A DNA stretch of 64,000 nucleotides, from the NCBI RefSeq assembly GCF_014196595.1, contig NZ_JACIEA010000001.1, positions 932,845 through 996,844 on the forward strand, written 5' to 3'. A program made the position numbers and the translations under genes. This stretch comes from Sphingorhabdus rigui (GTDB lineage: Bacteria > Pseudomonadota > Alphaproteobacteria > Sphingomonadales > Sphingomonadaceae). Positions 1 through 8,306 of this stretch are shown one piece after another. A model generated the notes under the pieces. That model saw only the letters and a program-made list of their open reading frames with translations, ran no database searches and was not told the origin of the DNA. Numbering within the stretch: the first letter of the stretch is position 1; every line of letters starts with the position of its first letter.

Positions 1-469
1 GCTTGTGCTTATGCTGGTTGAGCAAGGACCAGTCGAACCGCGTACCCGTGCCGCCGGGCAATGCTTGCGCCGGCGCATCAAATAGGATGAGGTCTGCTGC
101 GCCTTCATATTGGTCCGCATTTTTAAGCGTTGCGGCGTCTTTCACCCCAAAGGCTTTCCAGATTTCGATGTCGACCGCGCTTTTTAAAACGCGCAAATAT
201 TGGTGCGTTTCCGATCCGTGAAATTGCACGATATCGGGTTTTACGACTTCAATAGCCTTGGCGGTAAAGCCGGGCTCGGCGTTCACCAGCAGCAGGACGA
301 CCTTTACACCGGCGGGCGCGCGCATCCGCAACGCAGCGGCTTGTTCTAAGGGAACGGAACGCGGGCTCGGTTCATAGAGATTAAGACCGATGTGTGTCGC
401 GCCTGACTTAGCAGCCGCATCAACGGTATGTTCGTCTTTCAGGCCACAGATTTTGATTTGTGTTTGCAT
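1..469 (-). CDS. trpF: Phosphoribosylanthranilate isomerase TrpF, 3' end outside window
   Basis: Tryptophan biosynthesis: isomerises N-(5-phosphoribosyl)anthranilate to the carboxyphenylamino-deoxyribulose phosphate. Read on the minus strand, the frame is open from the ATG at 469 to the window edge, about 156 residues of a family usually 200-220 long. The start has the family's KICGL motif with the catalytic Cys; further on are QFHG, the ILFDAP strand and PGGTGTRFDW, which fit the phosphate-binding half of the TIM barrel. It lies 80 bases downstream of pyrF in the same direction. The C-terminus is cut by the window boundary, not broken. Confidence 0.93.
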   Translation of the reverse strand, partial: MQTQIKICGLKDEHTVDAAAKSGATHIGLNLYEPSPRSVPLEQAAALRMRAPAGVKVVLLLVNAEPGFTAKAIEVVKPDIVQFHGSETHQYLRVLKSAVDIEIWKAFGVKDAATLKNADQYEGAADLILFDAPAQALPGGTGTRFDWSLLNQHKHK

Positions 470-549
470 CGGGCGCTAATAGCGGAGCGGTTGGTCCCCG
501 TCATGCTGAACTTGCTTAACCTCGCGTGATTTTATGTCCGCGTCTTGCG

Positions 550-1224
550 TTACAACGTACCCATAATGGCCCGTGCTGCATCTTCGGGGCTCTCGGCCTT
601 GGTAATCGGCCGCCCGATAACCAATATGCTTGCGCCGTCGTCGCGTGCCTGACGGGGGGTAACAGTGCGTTTTTGATCTGCGCTGGTGCCGCCGGCGGGA
701 CGAAGACCGGGAACAACGAAAAACCCGTCTTTCCAATTCTTTTTGACGGATTTTACTTCGTGGCCCGAACACACAATGCCGTCGAGTCCCGCTTCCTGCG
801 CCAACGCGGCCAGTCGGGCGACCTGAAGGTCTGCGCTGTCGGACACGCCGACGCGGTTAAGGTCATGGTCGTCGAGGCTGGTCAAAACCGTAACAGCGAC
901 AACTTTGGTATGCGCACCGGCCGCCGCCTTGGCATCTTCCATCATCGCGCGGCCACCGGCGGCGTGGATGGTGACAATGGCTGGTTCCAACGTATTAATC
1001 GCCTGCATCGCCTTGGCGACGGTATTGGGAATGTCGTGCAGTTTCAGATCAAGAAAGATCGGCAGGCCGAGCTTTTGCACTTCGTGCACGCCATGATGTC
1101 CGTTGGCACAGAAAAATTCGAGGCCAAGCTTAATCCCGCCAACCTGGTCCTTAATACGCCGCGTCAATTCCAGCGCGTCATCCAGATAGGGCGTGTCGAT
1201 TGCGACGAAAATCGGGTTGGTCAT
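550..1224 (-). CDS. pyrF: Orotidine 5'-phosphate decarboxylase PyrF
   Basis: Last step of UMP synthesis: decarboxylates orotidine 5'-phosphate. The 224 residues match the usual bacterial length. The sequence begins TNPIFVAIDTP, carries the catalytic block FLDLKLHDIPNTV with its Lys and Asp at about residues 58-68, and ends with the phosphate-binding region VVPGLRPAGG followed by VIGRPIT. The start overlaps the stop of the upstream LapA-domain gene by four bases (ATGA), so the two are probably translationally coupled. It is followed by trpF. Confidence 0.96.
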   Translation of the reverse strand: MTNPIFVAIDTPYLDDALELTRRIKDQVGGIKLGLEFFCANGHHGVHEVQKLGLPIFLDLKLHDIPNTVAKAMQAINTLEPAIVTIHAAGGRAMMEDAKAAAGAHTKVVAVTVLTSLDDHDLNRVGVSDSADLQVARLAALAQEAGLDGIVCSGHEVKSVKKNWKDGFFVVPGLRPAGGTSADQKRTVTPRQARDDGASILVIGRPITKAESPEDAARAIMGTL

Positions 1225-1526
1225 ATCATGTCCACAGCGGTGTATGCAGGGGGAGGGGACACTGGAGGCGGTGGCGGCACTGCCGAGCCGCGCTGGTTTG
1301 CCTCAAGCGTCATTATTCGCCTTTTTATGCGCCACACCTGCGTCAGGTGCACGAAGTAAAGCGGCACAAAACCAATCAGAAACGCTGCAATGACCAAAGC
1401 CGGCAATTTGGTGTCTAGGCGAAGGCCACCCCATAGGCTGACCGACACCGGCACCCAATTGTTGGTCGCAAACACGATTAGCCCGATAATGATCGTTACC
1501 CAAATGAGCATCTTCAAAAATCGCAT
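1221..1526 (-). CDS. LapA-domain (DUF1049) small inner-membrane protein
   Basis: A 101-residue protein with two hydrophobic segments (about residues 5-27 and 42-65), a layout typical of the LapA/DUF1049 family. Its E. coli relative LapA acts with LapB in lipopolysaccharide assembly; the exact role here is unknown. The C-terminus is a short charged helix followed by a Pro-rich tail (PPPPPVSPPPA). A good Shine-Dalgarno (AAGGAG) lies about ten bases before the ATG. It overlaps pyrF by four bases. In many alphaproteobacteria this gene follows ihfB; here no ihfB is next to it. Confidence 0.82.
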   Translation of the reverse strand: MRFLKMLIWVTIIIGLIVFATNNWVPVSVSLWGGLRLDTKLPALVIAAFLIGFVPLYFVHLTQVWRIKRRIMTLEANQRGSAVPPPPPVSPPPAYTAVDMI

Positions 1527-1631
1527 CGGTCGGCCGCTCCTTCTTGTCTTGCCACCTTATGACAAGATTTTGCCTTTGGGTAGCGCTATCCAACAACCTA
1601 TGCCGCCGCACATTTTGGTGGCGGCCAAGAC

Positions 1632-2942
1632 TTAGCCAAATACGCGTTCGAAAATGGTGTCGATATGTTTGAAGTGATAATCAAGATTGAAGCGGTCTTC
1701 GATTTCTTCGGCGGACATTTTCGCAGAAACATCTGCATCGGCCTTCAAAAGCTCCATGAGCGATTCTGCGCCGTCGGATTCCCAAACCTTCATCGCGTTG
1801 CGTTGAACGATGCGGTAGCTGTCCTCGCGGCTGATACCAGCCTGCGTGAGCGCCAATAGCACGCGCTGTGAATGGACAAGGCCGCCCATGCGGTCGAGAT
1901 TCTTCTGCATCCGTTCAGGATAGATCAGCAGCTTATCAATGACGCCCGTCAGTCGGCCAAGGGCGAAATCAAGTGTGATTGTCGCATCTGGCCCGATATA
2001 GCGTTCGACGCTTGAGTGGCTGATATCGCGTTCATGCCACAAAGCGACATTTTCCAGAGCAGGCGTCACATAGCCGCGCACCATACGGGCAAGGCCAGTC
2101 AGATTTTCCGTCAGCACCGGGTTGCGCTTATGCGGCATGGCGGAGCTGCCCTTTTGACCCGGCGAGAAATACTCTTCCGCCTCAAGCACTTCGGTGCGTT
2201 GTAAATGGCGCACTTCGGTCGCGAGACGTTCAATGGACGAGGCGATAACGCCCAGCGTTGCGAAATACATGGCATGGCGGTCACGCGGGATGACCTGCGT
2301 CGATACAGGTTCAATCGCAAGGCCAAGCTTTGCCGCAACATGCGCTTCAACGCCCGGATCGATATTGGCAAAGGTTCCGACTGCGCCCGAAATGGCGCAT
2401 GTCGCGATTTCAGCGCGGGCGGCCACAAGGCGTTCACGGCCACGTGCGAATTCGGCATAGGCTTGCGCAAGCTTCATACCGAACGTCACGGGTTCGGCAT
2501 GAATGCCGTGGCTGCGGCCGATGGTCGGCGTAAATTTGTGCTCCATGGCGCGCGTTTTAATCGCGGCGAGCAACGCATCCATGTCCGCGAGCAAGAGATC
2601 GGTTGCTTGCGTGAGCTGAACCGCCAAGCAGGTGTCGAGCACATCGGATGATGTCATCCCCTGATGCATGAAACGCGCTTCGTCGCCCACTTGCTCTGCG
2701 ACCCATGTCAGGAACGCGATGACATCATGCTTTGTGACGGCCTCAATCGCGTCAATGGCTGCAACATCGATAGCTGGGTTAGTGTCCCACCATTTCCAAA
2801 GCGCTTGCGCAGCAGAGGCGGGAACAACGCCGCGTTCGGCAAGTGCATCGGTGGCATGTGCCTCAATTTCGAACCAAATGCGAAAGCGGTTTTCAGGCTC
2901 CCAAATCTTCACCATGTCGGGGCGGGAATAACGTGGGATCAT
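1632..2942 (-). CDS. purB: Adenylosuccinate lyase PurB
   Basis: Purine synthesis: cleaves adenylosuccinate to AMP and SAICAR to AICAR, releasing fumarate. The 436 residues fit the short PurB form. The fumarase/aspartase-superfamily signature is plain (GSSAMPHKRNP at about residue 264), as are TSSDVLDT near residue 95 and GRSHGIHAEP near 143, which carry catalytic and substrate-binding residues. The N-terminus MIPRYSRPDM is typical. It stands alone on the minus strand, with a small perfect hairpin (3001-3016) in its leader. Downstream of the stop there is a bulged GC-rich stem without a T-tract, so no convincing terminator. Confidence 0.96.
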   Translation of the reverse strand: MIPRYSRPDMVKIWEPENRFRIWFEIEAHATDALAERGVVPASAAQALWKWWDTNPAIDVAAIDAIEAVTKHDVIAFLTWVAEQVGDEARFMHQGMTSSDVLDTCLAVQLTQATDLLLADMDALLAAIKTRAMEHKFTPTIGRSHGIHAEPVTFGMKLAQAYAEFARGRERLVAARAEIATCAISGAVGTFANIDPGVEAHVAAKLGLAIEPVSTQVIPRDRHAMYFATLGVIASSIERLATEVRHLQRTEVLEAEEYFSPGQKGSSAMPHKRNPVLTENLTGLARMVRGYVTPALENVALWHERDISHSSVERYIGPDATITLDFALGRLTGVIDKLLIYPERMQKNLDRMGGLVHSQRVLLALTQAGISREDSYRIVQRNAMKVWESDGAESLMELLKADADVSAKMSAEEIEDRFNLDYHFKHIDTIFERVFG

Positions 2943-3000
2943 GTTGGTCGCTTTCTGCTGCTATCGGGAGTCGTCGCCCCGTTAGCAGGCAGACCGCAAG

Positions 3001-3016
3001 GCGTCAAAAATGACGC
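3001..3016. other. Small perfect hairpin upstream of purB
   Basis: GCGTCA and TGACGC flank a four-base A loop (T loop on the minus strand). It lies about 60 bases before the purB start, between that start and the terminator of the TonB receptor gene. No T-tract follows on either strand, so it does not look like a terminator. It could be part of the purB leader or a short operator; nothing more can be said from sequence. Confidence 0.35.
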
Positions 3017-3029
3017 GTCTGAAGTGCAC

Positions 3030-3061
3030 AAAAAAGAAAGGCGCGGGTTTTACGCCGCGCC
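3030..3061 (-). terminator. Rho-independent terminator of the TonB-dependent receptor gene
   Basis: On the minus strand a perfect 7-bp GC stem (GGCGCGG/CCGCGCC, arms 3040-3046 and 3055-3061) is followed by TTTCTTTTTT. It begins 24 bases past the receptor stop codon. Confidence 0.85.
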
Positions 3062-3085
3062 CTTGCTTCTCAAAAAGTCGTCAAT

Positions 3086-5701
3086 TTAGAAGTCGATAGA
3101 GACACGACCATACACAAACCGTCCGCTGAAACCGAATGGCGACTGCGAGCTGTAAGGCAGGAATGAGTTGTTCAAGCCATAGCTTACGCCATCAACCGTT
3201 CCGAATGGAAGACGATCTGGATACACATCCAACACGTTGTTCGCGCCAAATGCAATTGAGACGGACTCAACGGGTTTGAAGCGGAACTCAAGGTCGGTAA
3301 TCCACTTGGGCGACAGGAATATATCGCCTGGGACAGCCCCGGGAGTGAGCGCAATGTTGCTATTGTTCGCTGATGTCGAAAAGCCGCTTGGCAAGAATAC
3401 TTCGCCGTAACGGTTCGTGCGCAGCGTCATGCCAAGATTGTTATAATCCCAATCGAGCGTGGCGTTCAGCTTGTTCTTGGGCTGTCCGTCGGTCAGGCGA
3501 TAGCTTTCCTGCCGTGCGAACAAACGCTGCGCAGTGAAGCCCGAAAATACCCGGCGGTCGGTAATTTTGGTATTGTTCAAATTATACCCGACGCTGACGC
3601 GGAATTTGCCGAGGCCGAATTCTGGCACACGGTAGCTGGCAACGATATCAAGACCAGTTGTACGGGTATCAATACCGTTGATGAAAAAGCGAGCCGAACT
3701 TACGCCCGTCACACCGGCTGCAGTCAGCAACGCCAGAACGTCTGTACCTTGAAGGTTTTCGGTCAAAGTGATGCGGTCGTTGATTTTTATGTTGTAGTAA
3801 TCCGCAGTGATGCTGAGCCCGCTAATCGGCGTGAATGTAACGCCGCCGCCAAGGTTCAACGATTTTTCTGGCGAGAGTGCCTGTGCACCCAACGCAACCG
3901 CTACAGGCGACGAAACCGGGAATGTCCCGACTTCGATAAGCACGCCGCCTACGTTGTTGGTCGATGTGGTTGCGAATGATTGCTGGGCGAGGCTTGGCGC
4001 GCGGAAGCCTGTTGAAATTGAACCGCGCAAAGCAACGCCATCAACGATTTCATATCGTGCTGCGGCTTTACCATTGATGGTATCGCCAAAGTCACTGAAA
4101 TGTTCGTAGCGTCCCGCCAATTGCATCGTCAAGCTGTCGGAGAGGTCGGCATCGAGTTCGATATAACCAGCAAAGCTATCGCGTGAAACGTCCGTCGCGT
4201 TTGCAGGACGGAAGCCCGGGAACACCTGCGCACCACCGGCGGCATTATATGGCGCAGCCGAAAAAGGCCCGTTGACGTAGCTCTGCAGCTCGCCAGGGAC
4301 GATTTTGTAGTTTTCGTTGCGATATTCGCCACCGACGGCAAGCGATACGCTTTGGCCAATACCGATGTCCAAATCGCGGCGCATATCAAGGTTGATCGAC
4401 GTCTGGCCTGAACGCAGGCCGCCGGCGTCAAATTGGCGCGCACTTACTGCGCCGCCCAAGGATGTGTTGACCGTATTTTGGATCTCATAATCCAGACGGT
4501 TGGACCCATAGACCACCGATAGGTCATAATCCCATCCGCTCATGTCGCCACGAAGACCCGCTGCCGCAGAGATGTCAACGATTTCGCTGGCAATCAGGGG
4601 AAGGAAGCCATCTGCGTAAATGGGCACAAAGGTCGTCGTCGACGCGGCCCAATCGCGGTTGCGTACGTCCGCGGAACGGCGGTAGAAACCAGCGCCATTA
4701 CCTTTACGGATGCCGTAGCTGCCGAAGGTGTAGAATTCTGCTGAGTCAGAGAATTCAATGCCGCCGTTGACGAAGAAGTTCAGATCCTGCGACACGCCGT
4801 CACCGTAACGATGCGCATAACGGTTGAAGGTCGCTTCGCGCGGATCACCTGCGTTGAAATAATTGCGGCGGATGTCTGGGCCCGAACGGTTGGTGGGTGA
4901 ACGGTCCTTATATTCGGCAGTAAGGTTCACATAGCCGCTGTCGCCCAAGGGTAGACCAAAGTTTGATGCGAAAGTGTATGTGTCACCATCGCGGCGTTTG
5001 CGGTCTTCGCCGGTGTATGTGATGACCGGGTTGTCCGAAAGGCCAGTGGTCAAGGAAACGGTATCAACCTGACCGACATCTTCCATCTCGGTGATATATT
5101 TGCCGAACGTTGCCTGCGCACGTCCGCCAATGCCCTTTTTCAGCTGAATGTTGATCACGCCTGCAATTGCATCGGAACCATATTGCGAGGCCGCGCCGTC
5201 GCGCAGGACTTCGAGGCGTTCAATGGCGAGCGGCGGTATGGTGTTCAAATCAACCGCGGTTGATCCGCGACCTACTGAACCGTTGAGGTTGACCAACGCA
5301 GACTGGTGACGGCGCTTGCCGTTGACGAGCACGAGCACTTGGTCTGGCGCAAGTCCGCGCAAGGTCGCTGGACGAAGCGAGTCGGTGCCATCGGTCAAGG
5401 ATGGCTGCGGAAAGTTGAATGAGGGAACGAGCTGGTTCAGCAACTTGTTGGTTTCGGTTGTGCCGCTGTTCAGCAGTTCATCGCCGGAGATGACATCGAC
5501 GGGCACTGTGCTGTCGGCAACGGTGCGGTCGGTCCGACGTGTACCGGTTACGATAATTGCATTTATACCGGTTGCCTCTTCAGCATCGGCTGCCTGCGCA
5601 GATGTATCTTGCTGTGCAAACGCCGGATTGGCTGCCGCTACGAAGAGCGCGGTGGACGAAACCGTCACCGCAAGTGCAGAAATTAACTTATATGTTTTCA
5701 T
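3086..5701 (-). CDS. TonB-dependent outer-membrane receptor
   Basis: A gated beta-barrel for active uptake of a ligand across the outer membrane, powered by TonB-ExbB-ExbD. I use the ATG at 5701 (871 residues) because a GGGGA ribosome site precedes it and it opens directly on a signal peptide, MKTYKLISAL, ending near AFAQQ; the frame also has an ATG at 5743. The mature N-terminus carries the TonB-box/plug start (NAIIVTGTRRTDRTVADS), then VLVLVNGKRRHQSALV and RLEVLRDGAASQYGSDAIAGVINI of the plug. The chain ends in aromatic Phe (VSIDF), as expected for barrel insertion. The substrate cannot be told; no transport or catabolic genes adjoin it. It has its own terminator. Confidence 0.93.
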   Translation of the reverse strand: MKTYKLISALAVTVSSTALFVAAANPAFAQQDTSAQAADAEEATGINAIIVTGTRRTDRTVADSTVPVDVISGDELLNSGTTETNKLLNQLVPSFNFPQPSLTDGTDSLRPATLRGLAPDQVLVLVNGKRRHQSALVNLNGSVGRGSTAVDLNTIPPLAIERLEVLRDGAASQYGSDAIAGVINIQLKKGIGGRAQATFGKYITEMEDVGQVDTVSLTTGLSDNPVITYTGEDRKRRDGDTYTFASNFGLPLGDSGYVNLTAEYKDRSPTNRSGPDIRRNYFNAGDPREATFNRYAHRYGDGVSQDLNFFVNGGIEFSDSAEFYTFGSYGIRKGNGAGFYRRSADVRNRDWAASTTTFVPIYADGFLPLIASEIVDISAAAGLRGDMSGWDYDLSVVYGSNRLDYEIQNTVNTSLGGAVSARQFDAGGLRSGQTSINLDMRRDLDIGIGQSVSLAVGGEYRNENYKIVPGELQSYVNGPFSAAPYNAAGGAQVFPGFRPANATDVSRDSFAGYIELDADLSDSLTMQLAGRYEHFSDFGDTINGKAAARYEIVDGVALRGSISTGFRAPSLAQQSFATTSTNNVGGVLIEVGTFPVSSPVAVALGAQALSPEKSLNLGGGVTFTPISGLSITADYYNIKINDRITLTENLQGTDVLALLTAAGVTGVSSARFFINGIDTRTTGLDIVASYRVPEFGLGKFRVSVGYNLNNTKITDRRVFSGFTAQRLFARQESYRLTDGQPKNKLNATLDWDYNNLGMTLRTNRYGEVFLPSGFSTSANNSNIALTPGAVPGDIFLSPKWITDLEFRFKPVESVSIAFGANNVLDVYPDRLPFGTVDGVSYGLNNSFLPYSSQSPFGFSGRFVYGRVSIDF

Positions 5702-5912
5702 GATCATCCCCAGTTTTGTCGGTATATTTCTACTGACGGGCATGAATCTGGCACTTTGTTACGCTAAATTCTAGCAAACTCGTGATTTATTACAATTTTG
5801 CACCTGAAATGTGTCTTTATTGCAACGCAGCATATTGCGCTGAGCGCATTAAGCTGTGGATTGCTGAAATCGTTGCTTTGCGGCGGCGGGTTCCCTCGCT
5901 ATCGGGTAAATT

Positions 5913-8240
5913 ATGTCTGACACAGTTGACGCTCCAGCAGAAGATCCATTTGACGCGATTGTCGATGCGCCGTTTGATGCGGCTTTGTCGGAACGCTATC
6001 TGATCTACGCGATGTCAACGATCACCGCGCGGTCGCTACCTGATCTGCGCGACGGGTTGAAACCTGTGCACCGGCGTTTGTTATGGGCGATGCGCTTGCT
6101 CAAGCTTGATCCGGCTAGCGGGTATAAGAAATGTGCCCGTGTTGTCGGCGATGTCATCGGTAAATATCACCCGCATGGCGACCAATCCGTTTATGACGCA
6201 ATGGTCCGGCTCGCGCAGACTTTTTCGCTGCGTTATCCGCTGGTGGACGGGCAGGGCAACTTTGGCAACATCGACGGCGATAATGCGGCTGCGTATCGAT
6301 ATACTGAAGCCCGTCTGACGCGCACAGCGATCGAGCTCATGAACGGGCTTGATGAGAACGCAACGGACTTTCGCCCTACCTACAATGGTGAAGACGAAGA
6401 GCCCGAGGTTATGCCCGGCCTGTTCCCCAATTTGTTGGCAAATGGTGCAAGCGGCATCGCCGTCGGCATGGCGACCAGCATCCCGTCGCATAATGCGGCC
6501 GAAATTATCGACGCTGCCATGCTCTTAATTGATGAGCCACAGGCGCGGCACGAACAGTTGATGGAAATCGTCAAGGGACCCGATTTTGCAACGGGTGGCG
6601 TGCTGGTGGACAGCCCAGCGGTCATAAGTGCAGCCTATGCGAGCGGTCGCGGTGCCATGCGGGTACGTGCGCGCTTTTCAAATGGCTGGCAGGACAGCGA
6701 GAAATGCTGGGAACCCACAGGCGTCGAAAAACTGCCCGGCGGCACGTGGCAGCTTGTTGTGTCGGAAATTCCGTATCAGGTGCAAAAAGGCAAGCTGATC
6801 GAGCAAATCGCGCAACTGATTGCCGATAAGAAGCTCCCCATATTGGACGACATTCGTGACGAAAGCGACGAACGCGTTCGTATCGTGCTTGTGCCCAAAA
6901 GCCGCAATGTTGATCCCGAAGATCTTAAAAACGCGTTGTTCCGCCTTACAGACCTTGAAACGCGCTTTTCGTTGAACATGAACGTGCTCGATGCCGACCG
7001 CACGCCAAAGGTCATGGGCTTGGGCGAAGTTCTGTTGCGTTGGTTGACGCACCAGATCGAAGTGCTGGTGCGCAAATCGCAGCACCGGCTGGAAAAGATC
7101 GATAGCCGCCTTGAACTGCTTCAGGGTTATATCATTGCGTTCCTCAACCTTGATCGCATCATTGAAATCATCCGTAACGAAGATGAACCAAAGCCCGTTA
7201 TGATGGCCGAGTTCCTGCTGAATGACCGGCAGGCCGAGGCCATTCTTAACATGCGTTTGCGTTCGCTCCGCCGGCTGGAAGAAATGGAGTTACGGCGCGA
7301 GCTTGAGGGCTTGGAAGCTGAACGCGAAGAGCTGGTGAAGCTTATCGAAAGCCCCGCGCGGCAGAAGACTCGCTTGAAAAAAGATCTGACTGCGCTGCGC
7401 AAAAATTACGGTGAAGATACCGAACTTGGCCGGCGCCGCACAAGCCTTGAGGAAGCAGGGCAAGCGCGCGAGATTTCGCTCGAGGCATTTGTCGAACGCG
7501 AACCCGTCACGGTTATCATGTCAAAACGTGGCTGGATTAAAGCCATGAAGGGGCATGTGGATCTGTCTGCGCGCGCCGATTTCAAATTTAAGGAAGGGGA
7601 TGGCCCTGCCTTTGCGTTCCACACGCAGACGACAGACAAGATCCTGATCGCAACAGCGAATGGCCGTTTTTACACCTTGGGTGCTGACAAGTTGCCCGGT
7701 GCCCGCGGTTTCGGTGAACCTGTTGGCACAATGATCGACATCGAAACCGGGAATGATATCGTTGCGGCGTTCCCCGCAGTTGCAGACGGGCGCCTGTTGC
7801 TCGCGGCTTCAACGGGCAAGGGCTTTATCGCGCGGATGAGCGACATTATTGCCGAAACCCGCAAAGGACGCGGCGTCGTCACGTTGAAACCGGGCGCGAA
7901 GCTTTCGGTGGTTCGCCTTGCTCCCACAGAGGCCACAGACGAAGCGACGTTGAAGGACCAATATGTTGCCGTAGTGGGTGACAACCGCAAATTGGTGGTC
8001 TTCCCGCTCAGTGAAATTCCCGAAATGGCCAAAGGGCAGGGCGTTACCTTGCAGCGTTATAAGGATGGCGGCCTTGCAGACGCTGTGTGCTTTAAGATGA
8101 GCGAAGGGCTCAGCTGGGCGATGGGCGGCGATAGCGGCCGGATGCGCACGGAAAACGACATGTCCTTGTGGCGCGTAGCGCGCGGCGCAGCGGGTCGACT
8201 TCCGCCGCAAGGTTTTCCAAGGAATAACCGCTTCGATTAG
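5913..8240 (+). CDS. parC: DNA topoisomerase IV subunit A ParC
   Basis: Breaks and rejoins DNA to unlink daughter chromosomes, with ParE (not in this window). The 775 residues fit alphaproteobacterial ParC. Landmarks: [16 protein letters not shown] near residue 40-55, [15 protein letters not shown] at 84-98, QGNFGNIDG at 114-122 and the active-site Tyr130 in YRYTEARL. The C-terminal half holds GyrA-like beta-pinwheel repeats and ends [14 protein letters not shown]. The residue equivalent to E. coli ParC Ser80 is Gln91 and Glu84 is Asp95, by ungapped alignment. The gene is divergent from the TonB receptor, with about 210 bases between the two starts. Confidence 0.96.
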   Translation: MSDTVDAPAEDPFDAIVDAPFDAALSERYLIYAMSTITARSLPDLRDGLKPVHRRLLWAMRLLKLDPASGYKKCARVVGDVIGKYHPHGDQSVYDAMVRLAQTFSLRYPLVDGQGNFGNIDGDNAAAYRYTEARLTRTAIELMNGLDENATDFRPTYNGEDEEPEVMPGLFPNLLANGASGIAVGMATSIPSHNAAEIIDAAMLLIDEPQARHEQLMEIVKGPDFATGGVLVDSPAVISAAYASGRGAMRVRARFSNGWQDSEKCWEPTGVEKLPGGTWQLVVSEIPYQVQKGKLIEQIAQLIADKKLPILDDIRDESDERVRIVLVPKSRNVDPEDLKNALFRLTDLETRFSLNMNVLDADRTPKVMGLGEVLLRWLTHQIEVLVRKSQHRLEKIDSRLELLQGYIIAFLNLDRIIEIIRNEDEPKPVMMAEFLLNDRQAEAILNMRLRSLRRLEEMELRRELEGLEAEREELVKLIESPARQKTRLKKDLTALRKNYGEDTELGRRRTSLEEAGQAREISLEAFVEREPVTVIMSKRGWIKAMKGHVDLSARADFKFKEGDGPAFAFHTQTTDKILIATANGRFYTLGADKLPGARGFGEPVGTMIDIETGNDIVAAFPAVADGRLLLAASTGKGFIARMSDIIAETRKGRGVVTLKPGAKLSVVRLAPTEATDEATLKDQYVAVVGDNRKLVVFPLSEIPEMAKGQGVTLQRYKDGGLADAVCFKMSEGLSWAMGGDSGRMRTENDMSLWRVARGAAGRLPPQGFPRNNRFD

Positions 8241-8306
8241 GTTTAATGAAAATTAACCACGCACGGGGTGAACATATTTTACAATCGGTGTGCATAACGC
8301 CGCGTA

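Noticed and set aside
526-1359. Long plus-strand frame of 277 codons over pyrF and the LapA-domain gene
   Set aside because: It is the antisense shadow of two clear genes and shows no family motif.
1601-1625. GC-rich inverted repeat downstream of purB as a terminator
   Set aside because: The stem needs a two-base bulge and no T-tract follows on the minus strand.
5869-5894. GGAAC-N17-CGAT on the minus strand upstream of the first TonB receptor
   Set aside because: The -10 element differs from the EcfG consensus CGTT and the site is about 170 bases from the start; not good enough to call.
8241-8257. TTAA-N6-TTAA resembling a CtrA site before the GGDEF-EAL gene
   Set aside because: Spacing is six rather than seven bases; the seven-base reading has a mismatched half-site (TTTA).
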